A stretch of 64,000 bases of DNA from Capra hircus (Eukaryota > Chordata > Mammalia > Artiodactyla > Bovidae): positions 61,957,362 to 62,021,361 of the forward strand of contig NC_030826.1 in NCBI RefSeq assembly GCF_001704415.2, in the 5' to 3' direction. Both the position numbers and the translations under genes were made by a program. The notes below the pieces were generated by a model. That model worked only from the letters and a program-made list of their open reading frames with translations. It did not search any database and was not told the DNA's origin. Below are positions 1-10,208 of the stretch, piece by piece (the stretch's first letter is position 1; every line of letters begins with the position of its first letter).

Positions 1-411
1 TTACTCACAGGGTCTGACGTCTATCCACGTTTACACACCTGTGTGTGTCGGTGGGGGGGGGGGGCGGGGGAGGGGAGTGCAGAGTGCTTTCCCTGTAGCT
101 TCCTGGTTTATACCTCGGGAGAAGGGTCTTACCACCCTTGGTCCTCTTCCCTCAGCTTTAGAGGAGACAAGTTAAGCTTTAGGTCTCCTGTGCCGTGTCC
201 GTGCTGGCATTTTGTGGTTCTGTTATCCGGGAATCCAAGCAATACCAAATGAGGCCAAGTCTCCAATGAAATGCTGACTGATTGCTGCTTATGAGAGTCT
301 GTCTGTAGTGAAGTTAACTTGACTTCTGACAGCAGGCAGCCCTGTTTGGAGGACGCGGCTTTGCGTATTCAATCCACGCTTCTAATTTTAATTTTCTTTT
401 CTCTCCACCAG
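1..411 (+). other. PRKCA: 3' part of the PRKCA intron upstream of the exon at 412
   Basis: Intronic sequence ending in a normal acceptor. A pyrimidine-rich run covers about 387-409 and the AG lies at 410-411. A plausible branch-point motif (TCTAAT, A near 385) sits about 26 bases upstream of the AG. A G-rich low-complexity run lies at 51-79. No gene or clear interspersed repeat was seen in the rest. Confidence 0.8.
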
Positions 412-494
412 TTTGCTGTTTTGTGGTTCACAAGAGGTGCCATGAATTTGTTACTTTTTCTTGTCCGGGGGCGGATAAAGGACCCGACACGGAT
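412..494 (+). CDS. PRKCA: Protein kinase C alpha, internal coding exon (exon 3 by human numbering), end of C1A domain
   Basis: PRKCA is a calcium- and diacylglycerol-dependent Ser/Thr kinase; its tandem C1 domains bind diacylglycerol at membranes. The exon begins with the last two bases of a split Val codon and then has 27 whole codons, reading CCFVVHKRCHEF near the start and CPGADKGPDTD at the end. It carries the later zinc ligands of the C1A pattern: Cys at 414-416, His at 429-431, Cys at 438-440 and Cys at 462-464, with spacing C-x4-H-x2-C-x7-C. By human numbering this is about Val69 to Asp96. The ADKGPDTD linker separates alpha from beta (GPASD) and gamma (AGKGPQTD), as I remember those proteins. 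The exon ends on a codon boundary, followed by GTAAGT. The length of 83 bases and the phases fit the known exon. The start is set by the acceptor AG, not by a Met. Confidence 0.96.
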
Positions 495-500
495 GTAAGT

Positions 501-725
501 AGCCTGGAGACTATTATTTTATTTTGATGAATGTTTCTGAACAGAGTGTTTTTAACTGTGATTTTCTGTGGACGAATGTCTCTGAGCTGTGTCTTTAATG
601 CCTGCACGTCTATTGTGAGCCTGGAGACTATCGTTTTATTTTGCTGAATGTTTCTGCACAGAGTGTTTCTGACTGTGGACGGGTGTCTCCGGCTGAGTGT
701 CTTTAACGCCTGCACTTCTGCTGTG
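501..725 (+). repeat. Diverged two-copy tandem duplication next to the splice donor
   Basis: Copy 1 (501-617) and copy 2 (618-725) both start AGCCTGGAGACTAT, share GAGTGTTT and GTGTCTTTAA blocks, and end GCCTGCAC(G/T)TCT. The period is about 117 bases and copy 2 is about 9 bases shorter. The duplicated segment starts only six bases into the intron. It matches no repeat family I know. Confidence 0.9.
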
Positions 726-1625
726 TGGGCACAACTGTTAATGGGAAGACTGACCAGTTCATTTTGTGTGACGCTGGGCTCAGTCCTGTGAGCCCTGGCG
801 GGATTACCCGGGGCTCAGAGAACTTCCCCTTATCGTGTTCGTTCTCTTCGGCTCTGGGCAGCCACGTGGGCTAAATCCAGCAAATTTATCGCGTGGCTTC
901 CACAGACACAGGGCAGGTCTTTTTGGAAAGCAAGCTCCGCTGAGCGCGAGCCACCCTTTGCTTGCTGCTGACGGTCGGTGACCCGGCTGGGCTGCCGCCG
1001 CTCTTGGCCGACATCGTAGGCAGTTCCTTCTTGGCTTCACGGGCTTCTTGCTGCCTTTTCATCAGGAGTTGCAGATGCTCCTGTTGGCTTGAATAATACA
1101 GCATCCATTTCACTGGACAGATGACCCCTGAAGCTGCCCAGCTGTGGACATCTGTGAACTCGTGGGCCTGGGCCCTAGCTCTGGCCATGGCCTCCCTTGT
1201 TCACGGAAAAGCTGGATCAGTGGAGGGAAGGGGGAGTTTGGAGGCAGGGGAATTACCCATTGCTGAAAAGGCATCGTGTGGAGCAGAATCTGAGCTGTGA
1301 CAGGCAGTCATAACTGTATCCGGAAAAGGAGTTGCCGGGAGGCGGGGACAGTGGGCATATCCGGGCGGCATAGGCAGACCTCTGAGGCCACTGCCGCACA
1401 AACCGTGTGCTGCAAGCACTTGCTCCAGCTGCCCTGGCTGGTGCTTTGCTTTGTTTGTTTCGAGCGTTAGAAGTGGGTTATTTTGCTGGAGAGAGACTAC
1501 AGAGGGAGAATAGACGTTAGAGGTCAGGAGAGAACTCTGAGGATGTCCATCCCACAGACGGGACGAGAGAGGAAGGTTGGGTGGGGACCAAGAAGGTGAG
1601 AGGCCGGGTGCACGGTTCCCTAAAG
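726..1625. other. Intronic stretch without a recognised repeat
   Basis: Moderately GC-rich sequence. The only notable item is a 100-codon minus-strand frame at 886-1188, listed separately. No SINE, LINE or simple repeat was recognised. Confidence 0.5.
886..1188 (-). other. Unidentified 100-codon open reading frame, possible retrocopy remnant
   Basis: The frame starts in a strong Kozak context (GCCATGG on the minus strand). A charged, helix-prone middle runs from SSQQEHLQLL to EAKKEL around residues 33-56, and a Ser/Gly/Pro-rich stretch follows. I do not recognise the protein. No flanking poly(A) or target-site duplication proves retrotransposition, and no splice sites were identified. It may be a chance frame or part of an old gene copy. 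Confidence 0.2.
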
Positions 1626-1830
1626 GAGCCTCCCTGGTGACTCAGACAGTAAAGAATCTGCCTGCAATGCAGGAGACCCGGGTTCAGTCCCTGGGTCGGG
1701 AAGATCCCCTGGAGAAGGGCATGGCAACCCACTCCAGTGTTCTTGCTTGGAGAATCCCATGGACAGAGGAGCTAGGCAGGCTACAGTCTGTAGAGTCACA
1801 AAAAATCAGACATGGCTGAGCTACTAACAG
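1626..1830 (+). mobile_element. Bov-tA SINE
   Basis: Near full length. The tRNA-like head (CCTCCCTGGTGACTCAGACA, with box B GGTTCAGTCCC) is followed by the BovB-derived body (GGAGAAGGGCATGGCAACCC) and ends CTACTAACA. Sense orientation relative to PRKCA. Confidence 0.93.
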
Positions 1831-2514
1831 AGAGGCTGTCGGCCGACTCCGGTCCCGCCTGTGATTCTGCTCTGAGTCCTCTGTTGGCCTCAGATGGTAA
1901 CACGCACAGGCTTGCCCAGGACGGACTCTAATACCTGAGAAAGCCTCGGCCGTTGCTGGGGTTGCCTGCGAATTGTCTTCAGCAGCTCATTTCATGCTCG
2001 GAATTTGTTCTGTTTTGGCTGATCTCAGGCCACCCCTTCCGAGCTGGAGCCAGGTGCCGAGCGTCAGCAGGGGCCTCTCCGCCACGGGGATGCAAAGGCA
2101 GGCGCACTGGCCGTCTGACCCGCGGAGCTCCAGTGCTCCTCATCTGCGTGTGTGTCGAGTTGACCCACGTTTCAATAGCCTCAAAGTTTAGCTATGAGTC
2201 GTTGTTGCTGTTTTTTTAATCCGAGAGAAAAGGAAGTGTGTGAGCTGTTAAAAAGGTGCAGAAGGAATTGGCCCATCCTGCCGTCCAGTCAAGAAGGTTT
2301 GCAAGTTCTTTTCCAATGGGCGGTGTTGCCTTTGGCCTTGACATTCAGAGACCTGTGACTGGGGCTTCCTGTCCGCATGCCGATCATACCGATCTCCAAA
2401 CTGCCCAGACCGAACTCACTAGAGAAGGACTTGGAAGCACGTGAAGGTGTCAGGACACAGCTGAGCTGAGGATGGAGGATATGTTTTAAGATCGTGGGAT
2501 TATAGAGCTGGAAG
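1831..2514. other. Intronic stretch without a recognised repeat
   Basis: Mixed-composition sequence with short T-runs near 2210. No supported exon, RNA gene or repeat was seen. Confidence 0.5.
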
Positions 2515-2678
2515 GGGTAAGGTAGCTACACCTGCAGTGCGGGAGACCCAGGTTCGACCCCTGGGTGGGGAAGACCCCCTGGAGGAGGGCCTGGCAACCC
2601 GCTCCAGGATTCTTGCCTGGAGAAACAGAGGAGCCTGGTGGACCAGAGTCCTCAGGGCTGGACACGACTGAGTGCAAG
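2515..2678 (+). mobile_element. Bov-tA SINE, 5'-damaged and internally deleted
   Basis: The box B-like GGTTCGACCCC and the body (GGCCTGGCAACCCGCTCCAG) are clear. The first tRNA-like bases have diverged, and part of the segment between TGCCTGGAG and AGAGGAGCC is missing. Confidence 0.85.
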
Positions 2679-3008
2679 CCGCCCAAGGGGTGTTAGAGAC
2701 TTTTCTGGATTAACCTTACGTTATCCACGTGGAGACTGAGGACTATCGAGGAAAGAAAATGAAATGACTGGGGGCGGCCTCCTGTTGCCCCTGGACACGG
2801 GTGGGTTTGTGGTGATCCATTTCAGGGTCCTGGAGGGAAGGAGAGGGGATCCTGGCCTGTCATCCTGTGGTCAGTGAGCACCCTGGCAACCTGCTGCCTG
2901 GTGTGGTCATTGAAAGTCTGCTCCAGTGTTTAGAAAAGCTCGGAAGGGCATGAAAAAGACCAGATCAGAGGATGGGAGCACTGAGACAGTGAAATCTAAT
3001 TTGAGAGC
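2679..3008. other. Intronic stretch without a recognised repeat
   Basis: About 330 bases between two SINEs. Nothing supported was seen. Confidence 0.45.
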
Positions 3009-3228
3009 AGCTGCTGCTTGCTGCTAAGTCGCTTCAGTTGTCCGACTCTGTGCGACCCCAGAGACGGCAGCCCACCAGGCTCCCCCGTCCCTGGGACTCT
3101 CCAGGCAAGAACACTGGAGTGGGTTGCCATTTCCTTCTTCAATGCATGAAAGTGAAAAGTGAAAGTGAAGTCGCTCAGTCATGCCTGACTCTGCGACCCC
3201 ATGGACTGTAGCCTGCCAGGCTCCTCCA
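3009..3228 (-). mobile_element. BOV-A2 SINE, truncated
   Basis: Antisense copy. It has CTGCTAAGTCGCTTCAG, then the inter-monomer spacer AATGCATGAAAGTGAAAAGT, which is diagnostic of the two-monomer BOV-A2, and then part of the second monomer up to CCAGGCTCCTCC. It stops before that monomer's tRNA-like head. Confidence 0.93.
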
Positions 3229-3529
3229 AACATTTTTCCTCCCAGAAATTTTTTAAAAGTTAGTTTTTTTTTTACATACCGCAGTGAATGCTTAAGACAC
3301 CCAGTATCTGTGGGTTTGTTGTTTGAGCTCAGCAGACCCCAGAGCATTCGGAGAGGAGGGAAAAGAAGTCACAGACCCTGTGAGCCCCCAGATGCTGCAC
3401 CTCCTCTGCCGCCTTCTAGGTGAAAGGAGCAGAACAGACTGGAAACAGCCTCACGGTACCCGGATCGCAGGAACCAGATGGGAAGGGAGACTGACGTCCC
3501 TGTTTAAATTGCTGTGCATTTATGTGTTC

Positions 3530-3852
3530 ATTTTTTTCTGGCCGTGCCAGGTCTCCGGTGCCACGCAGGCTTTCTCCTCGGTACTGGGGGGGGGGGGTGG
3601 GGGTCCTCTCTAGCTGAGGCGCTCCGGCTTCTCACGCTGCAGAGTGTGGGCTGCTGGGCGTGCAGGCTTCAGGAGTCGCTGTACGTGGGCTCAGCACTGG
3701 TGGCTCCTGGGCTCTCCAGCACAGACTCAGTAGTCGTGGAACACGGGCTTAGTTGCTCTGCGGTATGTTGAATCTTCCTGGATCAGGGATCAAACCCGTG
3801 TCTCCTACATTGGCAGGCAGATTCTTTACTACTGAGCCACCAGGGCGGCCCC
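3530..3852 (-). mobile_element. CHR-2-type cetartiodactyl SINE, near full length
   Basis: Antisense copy. It starts with TTTCTGGCCGTGCC, carries the CHR-2 internal blocks (CTTAGTTGCTCTGCGG, GGGATCAAACCCGTGTC) and ends CACCAGGGCGGCCCC. A 13-base G-run at 3587-3597 and nearby interrupts it. Confidence 0.88.
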
Positions 3853-5421
3853 AGTATTCTTTCGAGCGCAGATAATCCTCAAGTCCGAAGGAGCAGCCTG
3901 GTGGAAAGGCTGCAGAAGTGCCGGGAACCCTGAGGAGAAAGGGTTTCTGGGTTCAGTGGCGGGACCCCCTGGAAACCCTCAGGCCAGTCTCCCAGCTTCC
4001 CCAACCCCTGTGGACAGGCAGCGTTCTCTGGTCAGAAATTCACTCCCATCTTATTTACAGAGAAAAGTCATGATTTCTGAGACTTTAAGCACAAGCCTCT
4101 GCAGCCCGAGGAGAGATGAAAAGGAAAGATTTTCAAAGACCCTGATGCTGGAGGGTAACCTGGTCACTGGCGCTGCTGGGGGTCCGGCCTCGCGGCTGGA
4201 TGTGGGGACGTGGGCTCTCACCCGGGCTCCGAGCAAGCAGAGCGCCCCTCTCTGGCGCCGCAGGGCCGTGTGGAGCCGCTGCAGGGTTTAGGGTTTGCAG
4301 GTGTGTGCCCACAGCGCCCAGCACCCCTGCCCCGCGTCCAGGGTTTTATAAGAGGATGAGGAAATAAGGCAAAACGGGTCCATGTTTAGGAACAGCTCCT
4401 CACCTCTCTTGACCCAAGTTAAGACAGGAGCCCAGCCTTGGGCAGGTGGCGGGGGGACTGTCACCTCCGTCAGCTTTGGGGAGCGAGCCCCGTGACGCTG
4501 TTCTTCCGAAGGGACCCGGGTGCCCTCGTTTCTTCAGCTGCCCCGGCGCCCGCCCTGGGTCTCCCGTCCTTGCTCTGCCTGGGGGGGTTGAGGCCCGCTG
4601 GGCGGGCCGGCGCCTCCTCAGACCCCTCCCCTCCACCCGCAGCCCCTCTGTGCTTCAGTCCGGAGCCCCTCTGCTCCTCCTGACTTGTGTCTGCTTCTGA
4701 AGCCCCTCTGGGTGTGTGCACGCGCGCGAGTGTTAGCTCACCGAATCCTGCTTTTCCACACGTTGCTTTCTCTGTGCCTCCAGTGAGGAAAGCTGCGAAG
4801 CGTCCCTGTCAGGCGTCCCTGTCACACCAGCCTCAGCCCTTCTAGGGAGGTCACGACCAGATCGCCCCTTCAGTCTGGAAAGAGGAGGGAGAGGAAAATC
4901 CTACGTGACGAGATTAAAACATGCAGATGCTCAGAGCTCTTGAGCCGCGAGCCTTGCAGGGCTTCCTGTGGGTTAGGTCTGTGGACACTGGGGAACGCGT
5001 GTGAGGGCGTGGGCAGCGGCCTGTGAAGGTGTCGAGCCCTGGGGGTCGTCGGCGCCCCGGTGCTCTTTTGGCATTTTTGCTTAGCGTTCTCACCAGTGCC
5101 CCAGCCTGTCCGGGGAGAAAGGATTCCTGTCGGCTTCACACTTCTTATATCTGAGCCCAACAACTGAGTCGAATTCAGGGGACTTAAAAATAATATCCTG
5201 GGTCACTCCTGAAGTTCCCCTGGGGGAGCCCCCAGCAGGCAGGTGGCCTCGGGGGTCAGCCAGGCCCCTGAGAGGAGATGAACGACCTTGTTAAAAGGCA
5301 GCAGACTTCTGACCTGGGTGCCCCTGCAAGCCTGAAGACTGTCAGCCAAGCCATTTGAAGAAGCCGACAGCATCGACTGTAAATGACTGACTCAGAACCA
5401 AACGTGGGACCCAGCACATAG
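3853..5421. other. 1.6-kb intronic stretch, GC-rich in the middle, no recognised repeat
   Basis: The 4140-4720 part is GC-rich with scattered CpGs and many overlapping short frames on both strands, typical of chance frames in GC-rich DNA. No promoter-like combination or exon with supported splice sites was found. Confidence 0.5.
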
Positions 5422-6377
5422 CTCAGTTCAGTTCAGTTGTTCAGTCGTGTCTGACTCTTGGCAACCCCGTGGACTGCAGCATGCCAAGCCTCCCTGTCCA
5501 TCAACAACGCCCGGAGTTCACCCAAACTCATGTCCGTGATGCCATCCAACCATCTCATCCTCTGTCGTCCCCTTCTCCTCCTGCCCTCAATCTTTCCCAG
5601 CATCAGGGTCTTTTCAAATGAGTCAGTTCTTCGCATCAGGAGGCCAAAGTATTGGAGGTTCAGCTTCAGCATCAGTCCTTCCAGAGAACACCCAGGACTG
5701 ATCTCCTTTAGGATGGACTGGTTGGATCTCCTTGCAGTCCAAGGGACTCTCAAGAGTCTTCTCCAACACCACAGTTCAAAAGCATCAATTCTTCGGTGCT
5801 CAGCCTTCTTCACAGTTCAACTCTCACATCCATGCATGACCACTGGAAAAACCATAGCTTTGACTAGACGGACCTTTGTTGGCAAAGTAATGTCTCTGCT
5901 TTTGAATATGCTATCTAGGTTGGGCATAACTTTCCTTCCAAGGAGTAAGCGTCTTTTAATTTCATGGCTGCAATCACCATCTGCAGTGATTTTGGAGCCC
6001 CCAAAATAAAGTCTGACACTGTTTCCACTGTTTCCCTATCTATTTCCCATGAAGTGATGGGACCAGATGCCATGATCTTCGTTTTCTGAATATTGAATCT
6101 TAAGCCAACTTTTTCACTCTCCTCTTTCACTTTCATCAAGAGGCTTTTTAGTTCCTCTTCACTTTCTGCCATGAGGGTGGTGTCATCTGCATATCTGAGG
6201 TTATTGACATTTCTCCCCGAAATCATGATTCCAGCTTGTGCTTCATTCAGCCCAGCATTTCTCATGATATACTCTGCATATAAGTTAAATAAGCATGGTG
6301 ACAATATACAGCCTTGACGCCCTCCTTTTCCTATTTGGAACCAGTCTGTTGTTCCATGTCCAGTTCTAACTGTTGCT
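5422..6377 (-). mobile_element. BovB LINE (RTE type), 5'-truncated, with reverse-transcriptase remnant
   Basis: The minus strand encodes the later RT region (motif RQGC..SPCLFNLYAEY, catalytic YADD near 6185) and then the C-terminal part (FELWCWRRLLRVPW). Frames are broken between the two parts. The 3' end is at the left, with the (AGTTC)-type tail at 5424-5438. Full-length BovB is about 3.2 kb, so roughly two thirds is missing and the copy is dead. Confidence 0.96.
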
Positions 6378-6927
6378 GGAGCCACAGGTGTCCATGCATC
6401 CTGGGCAGGAAACTGCCTGCTCTACCTTCTGACAGCCATGTGCCTTCTCTTGTTCTCAGGCTCTCCTCTGTGTCTTAGAAACCGAGCAAAGGAAAAAATG
6501 CCACTAAATTGTTTAAAATTCAACCTTTCAAAGCTGCATTTATAACAAAACCCAAAACATGTAAAATAAATCTAGAAATAAATTCAATTAGAAGATCTGT
6601 TTTCTCACAGTGTGCTTTTACATATAATAGGGAAAAAAAGACAATTGTGTGAACAGAACCCTGTTACAACCCAAACATTTTTTGTATTCCTGAACTGACA
6701 AAGTAAAGTGTAATGTGTAAAAGGTGGGAGTGCTGAAAAGCGGCGTTTAAAATTCAGCAGAGTGAGGTAAGAGAGTCTCGGAGTGGAAATTGACCCTGGC
6801 CCTGCCAAGTCAACCTTTGTGAAGAAGACTGTGGTTTTCTTAGTCATCTATATGGAGTTCGAACTTGGTGATCTTTAAACTTGTTTTCAGTCCTAAGTAA
6901 TATTTGGTCACTAAATGTTTATTGACG
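6378..6927. other. AT-rich intronic stretch without a recognised repeat
   Basis: AT-rich from 6480 to 6720, with an 80-codon minus frame at 6605-6847 that I do not recognise. Nothing else was supported. Confidence 0.45.
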
Positions 6928-7113
6928 GTTCACTGGTAAAGACTTTACGCGGTATGTGGGTTTGATCCCTGATCCAGGAAGATCCTCTTGAGAAGGAAAT
7001 GGCAACCCACTCTAGTTTTTTTTTTTTTTTGCCTGGGAAATCCCATGGACAGAAGAGCCTGCATGCTGCAGTCCATGGGATCACAAAGAATTGGACGTGA
7101 CTTATCGGTTAGA
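6928..7113 (+). mobile_element. Bov-tA SINE with an internal T-run
   Basis: The head is decayed (TTCACTGGTAAAGACTTTAC) and the body is clear (GAGAAGGAAATGGCAACCCA). A T-run at 7016-7030 replaces the usual TATTC segment, so it was gained within the SINE. Confidence 0.87.
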
Positions 7114-7420
7114 CAGCCCCAAATGTCTACAGCGGGCTTCAAGCTTTGCGATAGAAAGGCGGCGGACAGGTCTCGCCATCCTGCTCATCCTCTCTGGTGG
7201 AAAGGATGTGGATCCTCAGACTCTAAGGTTGCCGGCGACGCTGCTGGCAGTGGCAGACATAAGATGCTGTTGAGGGTGAGTGGAGGGGAATGCGCGTCTA
7301 ATGAGGGGAGGCTTTCGGAAGGTGGTGACATTTTTACGACTTATTTCAATCGTTTTCAAAATGTTCTTTTGAAAACAAATATACCAGTATTTTCCAGTGT
7401 CTCCTGCTGGCTTAAGGGAG

Positions 7421-7634
7421 GTGCGTGCATGCTCAGTTGCGTCTGACTCTTTGTGACTCCATGGGCTGCAGTCCACCAAGCTCCTCTGTCCAAGGATTCT
7501 CTAAGCAGAAATATCGGAGCGGATTGCCAGGCCCTTCTCCAGGGGATCCTCCTGACTCAGGGATCAAATGCGCGTCTCCTGTGTCTCCTGCATTGGCAGG
7601 CAGGTCCTTTACCCACTGCGCCATCTGGGAAGCC
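7421..7634 (-). mobile_element. Bov-tA SINE
   Basis: Antisense copy from GTGCGTGCATGCTCAGTTGC to the tRNA-like head GCGCCATCTGGGAAGCC. It lies about 310 bases from the opposite-strand copy at 6928-7113, so the two form an inverted pair. Confidence 0.93.
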
Positions 7635-8448
7635 ATGGAGTTGCATCTCTCGCCCAGTGCGGCTCCGTGTAAACTCAGGTGACATGAGAGCACGCGTCAG
7701 GGGACTCGTGTGTTTTGCGGGTCCTGGTGGGTCCCTCAGGTGGGTCCCTACCTGTGGGCCAAGGCCTCAGTAGTCCTGCGACCACACTCAGTGCTCGCCC
7801 TCGGCTCCCGCCCCTCACGCTCTGCACCCCTAACACCGGGTCCCGCCCCTCAACCCGGGTCCCGCCCCTCATGCTCTGGGTTCACCTGGGAATGGTGCCT
7901 CAGGTTCCCCGCTGCAACCGGAAACCTGGAAGAGGATTATTCAGGGTTGCAAGCCCAGCCCGAGCTCCTGTGCTAATTCTGCTGCTCAGTGGGTGGATTT
8001 TACGAACCAGACACCCAGCAGCAGAAGCATTTCCTGCAAGGGAAGGGACTCCTGCTACTTTTGCGCCAAATTAATTGAGTTCCGGAGTAAAAATAGCCTC
8101 TGAGACTTGCTTCTCCAGCTGCAGTTCCGACCCGCTGAAGGGGCAGCGGGTGGGGGGACGTCCATTCTCCGGACGCCCCAGTGAGAAGAGGGTGTGCATG
8201 GTGACAACGAAGTGCCTTGTGGGGAAGTCAGGGGACCAGGAGGCCTGTTCTCGAGGGGCCTCCAGGAGGGCCTGTCGACTTGGTCTGGTGGCTGAAGCTG
8301 CCTCTTCTCGGATGCCTCTGGGAACCTCTGGGATTCCACTCTCAGAATGACACACCGGCCAGCAGCTCATCACAGTCTCCCCGCCTGAGAGTGAGGTGTG
8401 GTTGTTTAGGGGTTGCAGCAAAAAGGCACAGATGTAGAGAACAGACGT
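7635..8448. other. Intronic stretch with a GC-box-like short tandem repeat
   Basis: At 7803-7872 the motif GGGTCCCGCCCCTCA and relatives recur about four times, giving several CCCGCCCC (Sp1-like) boxes. The rest is unremarkable, with chance frames on both strands. Confidence 0.45.
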
Positions 8449-8650
8449 GGGCTTCCCTGGTGGCTAAGACAGTAAAGAGTCTGCCTGCAGTGTGGGAGAC
8501 CCTGGTTTGATTCCTGGGTTGGGAAGGTCCCCAGGAGAAGGGAATGGCAACCGCTCCAGTATTCTTGCCTGGAGAACCCCGTGGACAGAGCAGACTTGGG
8601 GGCTACAGTCCACGGGGTCGCAAGAGTCAGACAAGAGTGAGCGACTCACG
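8449..8650 (+). mobile_element. Bov-tA SINE
   Basis: Full-length copy from GGGCTTCCCTGGTGGCTAAG to GAGTGAGCGACTCACGC. Confidence 0.94.
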
Positions 8651-9029
8651 CATGTGCCTGAGATGTTGGCAGTGGACGCCGTCACCAGGGAGGCCCACAG
8701 CGCCCTCCAGTGAGCAGCAGAGCATGGCCGGGAACAGGCGAGCCTGGAGCCACGTGGAGCCTGCTTCAGGTTCTCCTCAAGAAGATGAAGGTGGGGCTTC
8801 CAGGACACTGGGTTCTGGCAGCTTCATCGCAGTTGGCTCTCCCTGAGCTGAACGCCCGCCCCGAGAGCTCTCTGGCTCACACCAGAGCTGGTTCCTGGGT
8901 TTCAATGAGTCACTTTTCAGAAGCTGAGGTAGGAGTCCCATTCAATTAGCTAATTCCTTCCTCACCTTGGCTCTGCTTTCTGTTTTTGCTGTTGATGAAT
9001 TTCCAGCGGGAGATTCAGTTTGGGTCAAT
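8651..9029. other. Intronic stretch, nothing recognised
   Basis: No repeat, exon or RNA gene could be supported here. Confidence 0.4.
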
Positions 9030-9187
9030 GTAGTCGCTCAGCCGTGTCCGACTCTTTGCGACCCCAAGGACTGCAACACGCCAGGCTTCCCTGTCCATCA
9101 CCAGCTCCCAGAGCTTGCTCAAACTCATGTCCATCGAGTCAGTGATGCCATCCAACCATCTCATCCTCTGTCGTCCTCTTCTCCTGG
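9030..9187 (-). mobile_element. BovB LINE 3'-end fragment
   Basis: Antisense BovB tail (GTCGCTCAGCCGTGTCCGAC to CTCATCCTCTGTCGTCC), 5'-truncated to about 160 bases. Confidence 0.92.
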
Positions 9188-10013
9188 CGAGAGATTCGGG
9201 AAGCGTCTGTGGACAGAAAGAAGGGCGTTTTCTCTGGACAGGAGAGGAGGGACGATTACTGAGGATTCTCTAGGCGTTGTCACTGTGACATTTCTTTATT
9301 GACAGTGAGAGCAAGGGTCCAAAACAATATCAGTCATTGCACTGACTTTTAGTAGGAATTCTGCCCAGACCTCGGACGGTGGCGCACAGGGGCATGTGTG
9401 TGCATGTACGTGTGCACGCATGCACGGGTTTCACACAGAGATTTCTTCTGTAGAACTAGGTCGTGCAGCTGTGGAGGCTGGCAGCCATTTAAGTGTTAAT
9501 CTCATCCCAGACACCCTCCCAGGACACCAGGGTAAGGTCTGGCCACACACCTGGGCAGCCCACGGTCCAGTGGCGTTGGCACACAGCATGAACCATCGCA
9601 GGGGGCAGGGAGAAGAGTGTGGGTCCGGGGAGGGGTGAGTCACGCGGGCCATTACCTCAGCAGTTTACCACAGGGAGACTTCTTGCGCTCACACTGTAGC
9701 ATTTTTCTCCCCTGACCCTTATCCATTTCTGTGTCCTTAGTGTCTCATATGATTTCTGACTCACAGGTGATCGTGAACATGCTTTGAGTGAATGGGAGAA
9801 CAAACTGAGTCTCTGATCCCAAAATAGAAAGACTTTTTTCAGCTCAAGTAGGAAATCTGTAAAACGTTTCAGGAGATTCTCTCAGAATCAACACCAGCCA
9901 CTTCCTGATTTTAGTCTTCAGGAAGTGAATTTCCCGCGAAAAGATTTTTTTTTTTAATGTGTGGAGGGAATTCTTCTGCACTATGCTTGCTAACTGTGTC
10001 AGCAGAATTTTGT
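9188..10013. other. Intronic stretch, nothing recognised
   Basis: A TG/CA-rich patch lies at 9392-9424. No other supported feature was seen. Confidence 0.45.
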
Positions 10014-10148
10014 TTTATCTATTTATTTTTAATTTTTTGGCCATGCCAAGTAGCATGCAGGATCTTAGTTCCCCAGCCAGGGACTGAACCCGGGCTCCCC
10101 GCGGTGGAAGCACAGAGTCTTAACCACTGGACCACCAGGGAAATCCCT
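10014..10148 (-). mobile_element. Cetartiodactyl tRNA-type SINE (CHR-like)
   Basis: Antisense. TTTTTTGGCCATGCC comes first, then GGGACTGAACCCGGGC (box B complement), and it ends CACTGGACCACCAGGGAAAT. Shorter than CHR-2; subfamily uncertain. Confidence 0.85.
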
Positions 10149-10174
10149 GTGACTAGAGTTTTTTACCTAATGAA

Positions 10175-10208
10175 CATATTTATATATATATATGTATATA
10201 TATATATT
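10175..10208. repeat. (TA)n microsatellite
   Basis: Alternating TA for about 33 bases with one G interruption, directly after the CHR-like SINE. Confidence 0.95.
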
